Shown here: piece after piece, positions 1 to 7,253 of the stretch | How the letters are laid out: each line of letters starts with the position of its first letter | Position numbering within the stretch: position 1 is the first letter of the stretch | NCBI RefSeq assembly: GCF_000337195.1 | Contig: NZ_AOID01000036.1 | Span: 12,192-69,833 of the forward strand | From: Natrinema versiforme JCM 10478 | GTDB lineage: Archaea; Halobacteriota; Halobacteria; Halobacteriales; Natrialbaceae | Direction of reading: 5' to 3' | Length of the DNA: 57,642 bases | Made by a program: the position numbers and the translations under genes | Notes under the pieces: generated by a model | What the model was told of the DNA's origin: nothing | What the model saw: the letters and a program-made list of their open reading frames with translations, nothing else | Databases searched by the model: none

Positions 1-108
1 GGCACGGGAGAGGTAGCTCTCGCTGTGGTCAAGCTTCGTCGCGAGCTCGGAAATCGTGTCGCCGCGGTCGACCGTGGCGAGGACCTCGAGTTCGATGCGC
101 CGGAGCAC
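1..108 (-). CDS. HTH-domain protein, N-terminal part (runs off the window)
   Basis: Reading leftwards from a GTG at 106-108, the frame gives a short peptide with a helix-turn-helix look: LRRIELEVLATVDRGDTISE followed by LATKLDHSESYLSRA. This resembles the first helices of winged-helix regulators such as the MarR or ArsR type. The GTG lies about 26 bases downstream of a TATA box, the usual leaderless arrangement in haloarchaea, and this decided the start. The gene is divergent from the next one at 247 and shares its intergenic region, which holds a long dyad that could be its operator. Only 36 codons are visible, so the family is uncertain. Confidence 0.6.
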   Translation of the reverse strand, partial: MLRRIELEVLATVDRGDTISELATKLDHSESYLSRA

Positions 109-131
109 GGTGTAACATAGTACGAAACTTG

Positions 132-140
132 TATATAAAG
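132..140 (-). promoter_or_regulatory. TATA box for the leftward HTH gene
   Basis: On the minus strand this reads CTTTATATA, centred about 27 bases before the GTG at 108. The spacing fits leaderless haloarchaeal transcription. Confidence 0.6.
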
Positions 141-191
141 AAGTTTCGAGTAGTGTTACAGTCAGCAGACACAAGAACCGCTCAAGTCATT

Positions 192-232
192 TTAACCAAC
201 AAAACTATGGATTAGCGGGTCGTGTTGGTTAA
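192..232. repeat. Long dyad TTAACCAAC...GTTGGTTAA (copy 1)
   Basis: TTAACCAAC (192-200) and its exact reverse complement GTTGGTTAA (224-232) are separated by 23 bases, just upstream of the gene at 247. The same dyad, with nearly the same arm spacing, recurs at 4104-4145. It is probably a protein-binding site; the divergent HTH gene is one candidate partner. Confidence 0.6.
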
Positions 233-246
233 CACGAGAGTAGCTG

Positions 247-570
247 ATGTCCTACGAACCCCCGACCCCACCGGCGAACCTCCCGACTGAGATCGTTAAC
301 ACGCTCAACGAGTTGGACCCGGAACGGCTCCGAGATGTTGCTACGTACGCCGAAGCGCTAGCCGAGCACAAGGAACGCGAGGCTCGTCTCGAGGAGGCAG
401 CAGACCAGGACGAGGTAGAGGAGCGACCGGGCGACCTCCCGGACGATGTTCCCTCAAAAGCGACTATCACGATCAAGGAAATCAACGATAATCGCTACTA
501 CTACTGGCAGTGGCGGGACGGGGACAAAGTCCGCTCCCAGTACAAAGGCCCGGTCAATTCGGACGAATAG
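247..570 (+). CDS. Small acidic plasmid protein, DUF6788-like
   Basis: The product is a 107-residue acidic protein. The N-terminal half is helical and charged (residues about 15-60). The C-terminal part has the pattern TIKEINDNRYYYWQWRDG then DKVRSQYKGPV, which resembles the DUF6788 family of small haloarchaeal proteins whose core is RYYY-x-Y-R-dG-x-K-x-x-S-x-Y-x-G. Its function is unknown. The start ATG follows a long dyad directly, and the gene is divergent from the HTH gene at the left edge, so the two may share control. The family match is from memory of the motif and is moderate. Confidence 0.65.
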   Translation: MSYEPPTPPANLPTEIVNTLNELDPERLRDVATYAEALAEHKEREARLEEAADQDEVEERPGDLPDDVPSKATITIKEINDNRYYYWQWRDGDKVRSQYKGPVNSDE

Positions 571-724
571 AACTCGGGGAGAGACGACACCCACCCCACG
601 TTTCCGTTGTAATTGGTTGGTGGGGTGATACTGAGATTACGGAGACCACACCTCCCGCGTTTCTGTCGTTTCTCTACGACATCCCCATCATTGATGGCAC
701 TAACAACGATAAAATCGTAGGACA

Positions 725-915
725 CACCCCCCGTTTTCGAGCTGTAAATGGGAAAGGGCGAAAAGAAAGCATATCACATCCAATAACACGTCGAATTTCT
801 TAGCTCCCACCCCCCGTTTTCGAGTAGTAACGAGAAATTCCGACGAATGACACCCCCCATTTTCGAGTTGTAACACATCTCCTATAGCCCAAACACCCCC
901 CGTTTTCGAGTAGTA
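725..915. repeat. Four direct origin recognition boxes downstream of orc1/cdc6
   Basis: Four copies of a 20-23 base element lie at about 725-747, 807-830, 851-873 and 893-915, all in the same orientation. The consensus is CCCCCGTTTTCGAGTTGTAA, with AGCTG or AGTAG variants. Read on the other strand it is TTACAACTCGAAAACGGGGG, the form of haloarchaeal origin recognition boxes with their terminal G-string. Five more direct copies and one inverted copy lie on the other side of the cdc6 gene. The spacing is irregular and there is no conserved spacer, so this is not CRISPR. Confidence 0.85.
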
Positions 916-932
916 AGTATACGGAGCTGAGA

Positions 933-2426
933 CTAGTCCTTGTTTCGGAACTGCTTCAGCCGTTCGCGTACAACCGCGCTGATAGTCGCATCTTCATGAG
1001 CTAGGTCTCCGAACCGTGAATCCTCACGAATCGTCTCCATGATCGTTTCCGGATCCTCAGACAGGGAGAAATACATATGCACTCCTCTACCTCGACCCTT
1101 GCCTCGGCGCTCGAAGTCTAACACTCCGTACGTGCTCTGCTCAGTGACGTGGTTTACGAAAGTCTCGCGACTGTACTGATCCGTATCCATCGTATCAGCA
1201 ATAAATTGGTACGTCTTGAACGCAGGTCCAGCTGGTATCCACTCAGGATATTCTCTTGCATAATGGGCAGTGGCCGACACAGCGTAGATTGAGAGTTTCT
1301 TTTGGGTCGAGATTCCGCTGATATGGCGGAGTTTACGATTTTCAGTGTATTTCTCTTGAGCCTCACGGACATCAGTCTCGGTGACCGTGTCAGCACCACG
1401 CCGTTCCGCTAATTCGCCAGCCCATCTGAGGAGATCAATCGCTTTCCGCGCGTCCCCATGCGTTTGGGACCCGAACGCAGCAACAAGCGGAATGACATCA
1501 TCCGCAAGTGATTCCGGTTTGAAAGCGTCCCGCCGGTTTTTGAGAATACTACGGAGCTGCGTCGCGTCGTAATCGTCGAAGAAGATATCGTCAGGATTGT
1601 AGGAACTCTGTGCACGGCTGTTGAGATCCTTCATGAAATCGGCATAGTTCGTGATGGTCGTAAGTGAAATCGGACCATCAAAGTCAGCGAGTTTTCGAGC
1701 CCGAGAAAGCTGGTAGATGAGAGAATTGTATTCTGCCTCCTGGTACGGTCCCTCGAGCGTATCGATCTCATCGAGGATGAAGATGACACCGTCGTAATGC
1801 TCACGCATTAGTTCGTACAGTCGCTCGAGCTTTTGATCCGTTGAGACCCCGGTTTGAGGAACACCAGGATCAACACCGAGGTCGTCGGCAGCAGCTTTAA
1901 CTAACCGATAGACAGCACGATCTGCTGTCTTCGGCCCCTCGCAGTTGATAGAGAGGACTCCGAAGGTCTTACCTTGTGACTCACACAGTTCGACGATCTG
2001 TTTACAGACTGCATGAATGATGAGCGACTTCCCAGTTCCAGAGGGCCCACTCAAGAGCATATCAGGGATACCTTGATTCTGGAGCACCGGTTTGAGATTA
2101 TCGACGACACGACCCAGTTGGTCATCACGACCGACGATACGGTCCTCGTCAATGATAGTATCTGATCGAACGAGATCTTTGCTCGCGAAGACTCCGCCGG
2201 ACGACTCAGTTTGTAGCCGATCGCGGATTGAGATGCCACCACCGTCGTTGTTTGTTGCCTTTTGAGATGAATCAGTAGGATCCGATTCATTCTCGAACGT
2301 CGTTTGTGACGTATCGGGAGACTCTACATCCATCGACTCGGAATTTTCAGGATTAGCAGAGGAGGACTCATGATCCTCTTCACCTGCTGGATGATCCGAT
2401 CCTGTTCTACGTCCCTCTCGTCCCAT
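933..2426 (-). CDS. orc1/cdc6: Orc1/Cdc6-type replication initiator
   Basis: AAA+ initiator that binds origin recognition boxes and loads the replicative helicase. The first 85 or so residues are acidic, low-complexity and probably disordered. Walker A GPSGTGKS is at about 127-134, Walker B ILDEID at about 217-222, and the sensor-2 region GDARKAIDLLR follows. A C-terminal winged-helix DNA-binding domain fills the last 120 residues. The length of 497 is within the range of haloarchaeal Orc proteins, on the long side because of the N-terminal tail. The start ATG lies about 26 bases behind a TATA box (leaderless). Matching boxes on both sides of the gene make this the initiator of this replicon. 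The family is certain; its exclusive role at this origin is inferred. Confidence 0.96.
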   Translation of the reverse strand: MGREGRRTGSDHPAGEEDHESSSANPENSESMDVESPDTSQTTFENESDPTDSSQKATNNDGGGISIRDRLQTESSGGVFASKDLVRSDTIIDEDRIVGRDDQLGRVVDNLKPVLQNQGIPDMLLSGPSGTGKSLIIHAVCKQIVELCESQGKTFGVLSINCEGPKTADRAVYRLVKAAADDLGVDPGVPQTGVSTDQKLERLYELMREHYDGVIFILDEIDTLEGPYQEAEYNSLIYQLSRARKLADFDGPISLTTITNYADFMKDLNSRAQSSYNPDDIFFDDYDATQLRSILKNRRDAFKPESLADDVIPLVAAFGSQTHGDARKAIDLLRWAGELAERRGADTVTETDVREAQEKYTENRKLRHISGISTQKKLSIYAVSATAHYAREYPEWIPAGPAFKTYQFIADTMDTDQYSRETFVNHVTEQSTYGVLDFERRGKGRGRGVHMYFSLSEDPETIMETIREDSRFGDLAHEDATISAVVRERLKQFRNKD

Positions 2427-2449
2427 TATGAACCACCTCGAACTCTGGG

Positions 2450-2461
2450 TATAAAAATATG
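2450..2461 (-). promoter_or_regulatory. TATA box of orc1/cdc6
   Basis: On the minus strand the sequence is CATATTTTTATACC, centred about 28 bases before the start codon at 2426. Transcription would then begin at or very near the ATG. Confidence 0.6.
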
Positions 2462-2557
2462 GACCCTTGTGGAGTTGTAACCAGGCGAAAACAGGCTATT
2501 TAACAACTATATCCGCCCATTCTCGGAATGAGGCTGATACCGTCTTCGGAATCTATC

Positions 2558-3304
2558 ACCCACCATTATCGAGTTGTAACGCATCCTCAAGGATCTTCAT
2601 CATCGAAATCCTTGCATGACCCAGACCCCCCGTTTTCGAGTTGTAAGAGGTTGAGTGATGGTGTCATATCTATCACAGTTTTCCTACCACCCCATTTTCG
2701 AGTTGTAAGTACAAGTGAGTCGAATTGACCACAGAAGTAAAATCCAAACTATATGGATTTCGTGAATAAAGTCCTATGTGAGATAGCTCGTTCCACACAC
2801 CCCGTTTTCGGGTAGTAAGCACCAGAATCGTCGCAAAAGGACGACGCTCGCAGGTTCAGTTCACGGATGCCAATAATATCAGCCTACATATATCATGACT
2901 ACTGGATCCGATTTGGGTATCTTGAACACACTACCCCCTCCCCCCTTTTTCGAGTTGTAAGTCGTTGAGCACAGATCACTCAAAACGCCGATCTGGGAGA
3001 AGTTAGGTTATTAGAGTGGATAGAGAGGCCCTGAAATCCCATTATTTACGGAGAAGAGCGTGTGCTCTTTGAAATTCTAATCATCTAGCTTTAGCTAGAT
3101 GATTTGTTTTCTCGTCCTCTAGTGCGGTTGTGGTTAGAAGTTCTTTATGATAAACTTTTCGCATCACTAGTTGCAATCTGGTAAATCACCTTTTCAAACC
3201 TCCTATTGCGTGTATCTGCTATAATCGACTGTTTCACTGCCCCTTCTACTTCTCACCCCACCCCTTCGTCACGAGTTTACAACTCGAAAAAGGGGGGGGG
3301 GGGG
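2558..3304. other. Replication origin: five direct and one inverted origin box around an AT-rich stretch
   Basis: Direct origin boxes lie at about 2558-2580, 2625-2646, 2687-2708, 2795-2818 and 2932-2960. A single inverted copy, with an extended run of 12 G, is at 3278-3304. Between the last direct box and the inverted box are about 300 bases of AT-rich sequence with two perfect hairpins (3054-3104) and no gene, the expected place for the duplex-unwinding element. Opposed boxes around an AT-rich core next to cdc6 are the standard haloarchaeal origin plan. The boundaries are my estimate. Confidence 0.85.
3054..3104. repeat. Two tandem perfect hairpins in the origin
   Basis: The first is AAGAGC-GTGT-GCTCTT (3054-3069). 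The second is AATCATCTAGC-TTTA-GCTAGATGATT (3079-3104), an 11-bp stem with a 4-base loop, followed by a T-rich run. They sit in the AT-rich core between opposed origin boxes. They could be part of the unwinding region, a terminator or a small RNA; the sequence does not decide between these. Confidence 0.6.
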
Positions 3305-3905
3305 TTCGCCAGAACCAGTCTGTTATAACGACTACACGTGTATCATCAAGTCCGCGTCGAATGAGGTTCCGATCCCAACCTAATCCCATTGAGTAGCTTG
3401 AGACACGATTCTGCTCGACGAGTCGCTCCATAGCAACGTCACCAGAATGGAGCGCTTTGATCGCTCTCTCAAGGTGACCGAACACCACTTCTGGGGATTG
3501 CGTTGCATCAAGACGCTCGAGATAGTCTCGTTGGATGTCTTCAATGAACTCCGGGGTCGACCGCTGACGATCCTCAATGCTTCTGATCTTGAACTCGTCG
3601 ACGCCGGCGGTCGCGGCCATCTCGTACAGTGTCGGGATGATCTCGCACGTTGAACAGACCAGGATATCTAGGTTCTGATCTTCGAGGCAGTACCGAAACT
3701 CCCCCGAGAAGTTGACGTTGAAGCACGCGAGGTTCCTGACTGGATATGCGTTTAGCTGCCGTGCCTGCCGCACAAGTGGGGTGATGCGATTGATGTGTAC
3801 GACGTCGACGGCGAGGACCGACTCCTCGTCGCGACGGAATCCGGTTCGTCGGGTCACCAGTCTCTGAGTGATGAGGATTTCCGACGCATCAGGATGTTCT
3901 CCCAT
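3246..3905 (-). CDS. Hypothetical protein, probably truncated at both ends
   Basis: I do not recognise the family. From the ATG at 3905 the frame gives 219 residues, with a middle part that looks like a real soluble protein (conserved-looking CSTCEIIPTLYE, then FIEDIQRDYLERLDA). Two oddities stand out. The frame stays open about 47 codons upstream without any start codon and encodes a tryptophan-rich, protein-like stretch, so the true N-terminus may be lost. The last 20 or so residues (RTPPPPFSSCK...) are simply the translation of the poly-G tract and inverted origin box at 3278-3304, so the natural C-terminus is probably lost too. It may be a relic cut by an origin rearrangement. Confidence 0.45.
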   Translation of the reverse strand: MGEHPDASEILITQRLVTRRTGFRRDEESVLAVDVVHINRITPLVRQARQLNAYPVRNLACFNVNFSGEFRYCLEDQNLDILVCSTCEIIPTLYEMAATAGVDEFKIRSIEDRQRSTPEFIEDIQRDYLERLDATQSPEVVFGHLERAIKALHSGDVAMERLVEQNRVSSYSMGLGWDRNLIRRGLDDTRVVVITDWFWRTPPPPFSSCKLVTKGWGEK

Positions 3906-4103
3906 GATGTAAGGTGGAAGAACCCATCTCTCAGGGTGCGACAGTACGTCAAAGGGCCACTCGATGTCGTGGCGGCTCAGATGCCTAGTAGAAACGGGAG
4001 GTCGAATCCACCATTCCAGAATCCAGGCTGAGTTGCCCGATTTCTCTCACCGCTCGCTTGTTCCGAGAATGTTTCCAGAATGTATTGGTCTGGACTGACA
4101 GCG

Positions 4104-4145
4104 TTAACCAACAGATCCGCTCCTCATGTGACGAATGTTGGTTAA
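4104..4145. repeat. Long dyad TTAACCAACA...TGTTGGTTAA (copy 2)
   Basis: TTAACCAACA (4104-4113) and TGTTGGTTAA (4136-4145) form a 10-bp dyad with a 22-base spacer. It is the second copy of the dyad at 192-232 and again lies shortly upstream of a rightward gene (the SRAP relic). A shared regulator or recombination site is possible. Confidence 0.6.
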
Positions 4146-4214
4146 GGCCCGAAATGTCGCCGACTACGATTCTGCGCGACCACGTTGAAGATGCTCTCCA
4201 CCGAACCCGACGGT

Positions 4215-4762
4215 ATGTGTGGACGTAATTTGCTCTTCACCGAGCAGGACGACCTCGAGGCCCGGTTCGATGCGGAGGTTGTCGCGGAGGCGGCTATACA
4301 CCCCGATACAACATTGCGCCAGGTGAGGACCTACACATCATCACAAACGAGGCTTCCGACGAGATCGACGTATACCATTGGGGCCTGATACCGTTCTGGG
4401 AAGGGAAGATGAGTCGGAGGAGGGAATCACCAACGCATGCTCGGCGACAGCCGACGAGAAACGTGTTCTCGAGCGGGCGTGGGAATCCTGTCTCTGCCTC
4501 GTCCTCTCGTCAGGGTTCTACGAGTGGAAAGCACCGCATGGCGGGACGAAACAGCCCTATCGGATTCACCGCGAGAATGATCCGGCGGTCGCGATGGTTG
4601 GCCTCTAGGACATCTGGGAGGGCGACGACGAGACGATCTCGTGCGTAACGATTCACACGACGGATCCGAACGACGTGATGAAGCCTATCCACGACCAGAT
4701 GACAGTCGTCCTTCCGAAGGATGCTGAGTCAGACTGGCTCACCGCAGACCCGGATACCTGCT
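4215..4762 (+). pseudogene. Decayed SRAP-family (YedK/HMCES-like) gene
   Basis: SRAP proteins form a thiazolidine crosslink with abasic sites in single-stranded DNA through Cys2. The relic begins MCGRNLLFTEQDDLEARF, keeping the Met-Cys start. One base is lost near 4303, after which RYNIAPGEDLHI and HWGLIPFW appear in another frame. A second shift near 4405 leads to the family hallmark SGFYEWKAPHG. A TAG at 4606-4608 replaces what is normally Trp in GL-W-DIWEG. The frame then continues through CVTIHTTDPND and the active-site region MKPIHDQMTVVLPKD. Two shifts and a nonsense codon make a working product very unlikely. The remnant runs in frame into a zinc-ribbon segment instead of the normal SRAP C-terminus. 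Confidence 0.85.
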
Positions 4763-4878
4763 ACGTCAAATGCAAGGATTGTGATTCCGAGTTGAACGTA
4801 GAGCAAGAGAAGCTCACTACCTGTCCTCACTGCTACGGCGAACTGAAAGAGATCTATGAGGAGGAATCTGACCCATGA
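4675..4878 (+). CDS. Zinc-ribbon protein fused to the SRAP remnant
   Basis: From an ATG at 4675 or 4678 the frame first encodes the SRAP tail MKPIHDQMTVVLPKD and WLTADPDT, then switches at about 4768 to CYVKCKDCDSEL, ending with TTCPHCYGELKEIYEE. The two CxxC pairs (C-K-D-C and C-P-H-C) form a probable zinc ribbon of the type seen in small haloarchaeal plasmid proteins. No separate start codon exists in front of the ribbon, so it is expressed either as this fusion or not at all. Its stop overlaps the next start (ATGA at 4875-4878), which suggests translational coupling. Confidence 0.45.
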   Translation: MMKPIHDQMTVVLPKDAESDWLTADPDTCYVKCKDCDSELNVEQEKLTTCPHCYGELKEIYEEESDP

Positions 4879-5123
4879 CTTCTGAAACGTCCGACACGGA
4901 ACTCTATCTCGGATACTCGAAAGGTGAGCTTCGCCATTACGACAGTACAGTTCGAGATCTTCTCCGATCAGAGGTTGAGATCGATGTCCTTGGTGATACG
5001 CTTCCGTTGCCAGACTCAGACCAAGACAGTCGGGGACTTATTGAATACGATCTGGCTGATCTTGGTCCCAAATCCGATCTCGAGGAGATCCAGTCCGCTC
5101 GAGGTGGTCCGAGTATCTGGTGA
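4875..5123 (+). CDS. Hypothetical small acidic protein
   Basis: The product is an 82-residue acidic protein of no recognised family. It begins MTSETSDTELYLGYSKGELR and has no Cys pair or membrane segment. The start overlaps the preceding stop (ATGA), and its own stop overlaps the GTG start of the next frame (GTGA at 5120-5123). The chain from the zinc ribbon to 5461 therefore looks like one operon. The GLIEYDLADLG stretch and the compact coupling support a real gene; the function is unknown. Confidence 0.55.
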   Translation: MTSETSDTELYLGYSKGELRHYDSTVRDLLRSEVEIDVLGDTLPLPDSDQDSRGLIEYDLADLGPKSDLEEIQSARGGPSIW

Positions 5124-5461
5124 ACCGTCTGAACACAGATAGAACAATATTCCTGAAGTACACACCAAGCACTATGATCGGTTCAATCCCTCACCCACTG
5201 ACCCCAGAGATCGCCGAGAAGATCGAAAGTTCGCCGAAGGTTCTCGAGTTGCACCCAGAAGTGATGTCTCAGCGTATGTCAACGGGTTCGATTATCCCGG
5301 CGTTTTTCTTGATGACCGAAAACAGCGCATGCGCTGTCGTCGAAAACGAATCTCAAGACGGCTATCGACTGTTGACCAAAGGCGAGATTGAAGATGAAGA
5401 TATGGTCTACTCAGATCTCCAAGAATGGTGCGAACAGAATGGATACCAGGAAACACACTGA
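5120..5461 (+). CDS. Hypothetical protein
   Basis: The product is 113 residues from a GTG that overlaps the preceding stop, or 95 from the ATG at 5174 (MIGSIPHPLTPEIAEKIESS), which starts a better-looking N-terminus. The core contains FLMTENSACAVVENES and ends LQEWCEQNGYQETH. There is no recognised family and no membrane segment. It is the last member of the coupled group at 4675-5461, and codon use is like that of nearby genes. Confidence 0.55.
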   Translation: MNRLNTDRTIFLKYTPSTMIGSIPHPLTPEIAEKIESSPKVLELHPEVMSQRMSTGSIIPAFFLMTENSACAVVENESQDGYRLLTKGEIEDEDMVYSDLQEWCEQNGYQETH

Positions 5462-5485
5462 CGAGTCCTGAGCGGACCTATCATC

Positions 5486-5493
5486 TTTATATT
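5486..5493 (+). promoter_or_regulatory. TATA box for the gene at 5517
   Basis: TTTATATT is centred about 28 bases before the ATG at 5517. This favours that ATG over the GTG at 5502 and implies a leaderless transcript. Confidence 0.6.
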
Positions 5494-5516
5494 GGCCATC
5501 TGTGTCTACTTTGTCC

Positions 5517-5717
5517 ATGGAAGAAATAGAGGTCGAACTACCAGACGAGAAAGTAGAGCAGATAGAAAAGTACGCGGATAAATATGATGTTGACCCTTCA
5601 GTCGTCTTTTCTGCTATAGTCGAAGATGGTATGGATGAAGTTGATAGGATTGCTGAGGAGTACGATATGACCCCTGGTGAGGTTTTGGTGGAGCATTCTC
5701 CCGAAGATTTCGATTAA
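5517..5717 (+). CDS. Small CopG/antitoxin-like acidic protein
   Basis: The 66-residue protein starts MEEIEVELPDEKVEQIEKYA, followed by a run of helices (DVDPSVVFSAIVEDGMDEV, IAEEYDMTPGEVLVEH). The opening resembles ribbon-helix-helix proteins, in which a beta strand (EIEVELPDE) precedes two helices, so a plasmid regulator or antitoxin is plausible. The evidence is shape only. No toxin-like partner is adjacent: downstream there is no gene for 540 bases. The ATG start was chosen because it sits at the right distance from a TATA box. Confidence 0.6.
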   Translation: MEEIEVELPDEKVEQIEKYADKYDVDPSVVFSAIVEDGMDEVDRIAEEYDMTPGEVLVEHSPEDFD

Positions 5718-6141
5718 TAGCCCGGACGGATTGTGCAGCCAAAAACGACTCCCTGAGCTCGGCGTAGCGTGGGCAACGACCGCGCCGAGCTGATCTGAGA
5801 CGATGATTGTCTGTCGCGTACGAGGACGCGACATGAGACGCTATCACACGCGCCGTTATCAATCTCGTGGCCCGCTTCACTCGCAACGTGGTGTGTCCCA
5901 AGCGCCTGTCACCACAATGGCTATACCTCGCTAGTCGAAAGTCGGGCATGGCCGTCACGTCTGCCGATTGCTCGAGGTCGACACTCGTGTTGCTACTTCG
6001 GGAACCATCACGGTGGGGTCGTTTGTCAGAGGCGCGTTGCGTGGGGTCTGCCCGATCGGCATCTATTGCCGTATTACTGGCGTCGGAACTATCTTACTCG
6101 TAAGTAATATCGTTTTATTTGGATATAACCGCAAGATGGCG
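5718..6141. other. Intergenic region, no convincing gene
   Basis: I see no frame with convincing protein character. The region contains a dyad AGCTCGGCG (5756-5764) / CGCCGAGCT (5783-5791). It is GC-rich to about 6080, then AT-rich towards the parA promoter. It may hold debris of an insertion element. Confidence 0.4.
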
Positions 6142-6232
6142 TCGTTACAGACGACTGTAACAGATACTTGCAACAGACACCTGTACCAGATGACTGTACC
6201 AGAAACCTGTACCGACTGTCTGAAACAGATTT
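6142..6232 (+). repeat. Seven 13-bp direct repeats upstream of parA (candidate centromere/operator)
   Basis: Units begin exactly every 13 bases at 6142, 6155, 6168, 6181, 6194, 6207 and 6220. Examples are CTGTAACAGATAC, CTGTACCAGATGA and CTGTACCAGAAAC; the consensus is CTGTAMCAGAtac. The array ends 25 bases before the parA start. Phased repeats directly before a ParA gene are typical of partition sites and of the operator bound by the partner DNA-binding protein. The repeats are seen directly; the role is inferred. Confidence 0.75.
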
Positions 6233-6257
6233 ATGTATGTCTTGACTGTACGCTCTG

Positions 6258-7253
6258 TTGATGATAACTGCCGTCGTCTACTCCGAATCAGGCGGGACGT
6301 TCAAAACGACCACCACGGCGAATCTCGCGGTCGCCCTGGAGCGGATGGGGCTCGACGTATGCGTAATCGACTTAGATCCCCAAGAAGGCAACCTGACGAG
6401 CCTCTTCGACGTGGGGGAACATCGCAGCGACCCCGAGGCCGATAACCTCGTCAAACACATTCTCGAAATGCCCGACGGCGACTTCGAGGACCTAATTGAG
6501 ACCTCCGAAGAGGGTGTCGACGTAATCCCGAGCCACGACATGCTTGGGGACTTCACGTCGAACCTCGAGCAAAAGATCGCCTACGAGACGGGCATGAAGA
6601 ATATGAACCGCGACGAGTTCCCGCGGTTCGAACTGCTTTATGACTTACTCTGGAACGAACAGCAACTCCAGGACCAGTACGACGCCGTCCTCATCGACCC
6701 GAACGCTCGCGCGGAGGACCTGCTGTATAACGCGATCTACGCGCTACGAACGCTCGTTGCGCCAGTCAAACCCGCAGGGAAGGGTAACCTCAGTCTCGAT
6801 GGACTCGAGGAAATGGTTGCGAACATGAGTGACGAATTGGATATCGAGGTTGGCCTGTCGTGTGTCATCCCGACGGCGATCGGGCAGACGAACGCACACA
6901 CCCAGTACACCAAGCAATTCAAAAATAACGAGATGTATTCGACGCCGGTTGCGATCCCCGCTCGTGAAAGTCTTATGGACGCGATGTGGGAAGCTCGCGG
7001 CTCGGCGTACAAGGTGGTCGAAGAGCGGTGGAAGACCTTCGAGCAAGACGATGAAATGGTCAGTGAACCAGGTACGCGTCGGGTCCGCGATCGCGAACTC
7101 GAGACGCTTCGGGATATCTACGAGCTGGCTGCGTTCATCGCGACCGAAACCTTCGATACTGAGATTGACCCACAGCTCACCCTCGAGATCGACGACCACG
7201 GCGAGCGGACGTTCACCGTCGGTGACGACGCCGAACGCGAGGTGACGGCCTAA
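6258..7253 (+). CDS. parA: ParA/Soj-type partition ATPase
   Basis: The 331-residue P-loop ATPase segregates plasmids. The deviant Walker A is at residues 10-18 (ESGGTFKTT), with Ser where classical ParA proteins have the signature Lys (KGGxxKT), a variant I associate with haloarchaeal Soj proteins. DLDPQEGNLT (about 40) and VLIDPNARAEDLL (about 150) correspond to the later ParA motifs. The start is the first of two adjacent ATG codons, right behind seven 13-bp repeats. The stop overlaps the next start (TAATG), so the two genes form a partition operon. Expression is probably autoregulated through the repeats. Confidence 0.9.
   Translation: MMITAVVYSESGGTFKTTTTANLAVALERMGLDVCVIDLDPQEGNLTSLFDVGEHRSDPEADNLVKHILEMPDGDFEDLIETSEEGVDVIPSHDMLGDFTSNLEQKIAYETGMKNMNRDEFPRFELLYDLLWNEQQLQDQYDAVLIDPNARAEDLLYNAIYALRTLVAPVKPAGKGNLSLDGLEEMVANMSDELDIEVGLSCVIPTAIGQTNAHTQYTKQFKNNEMYSTPVAIPARESLMDAMWEARGSAYKVVEERWKTFEQDDEMVSEPGTRRVRDRELETLRDIYELAAFIATETFDTEIDPQLTLEIDDHGERTFTVGDDAEREVTA

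Noticed and set aside
725-2960. Repeated CCCCCGTTTTCGAGTTGTAA units taken as a CRISPR array
   Set aside because: Spacing is irregular (20 to 1600 bases), a gene lies between the groups, and the units match origin recognition boxes with a G-string next to cdc6.
5598-5958. Minus-strand frames in the region before the par locus
   Set aside because: Basic, low-complexity translation with no promoter; they overlap the small gene at 5517 antisense.
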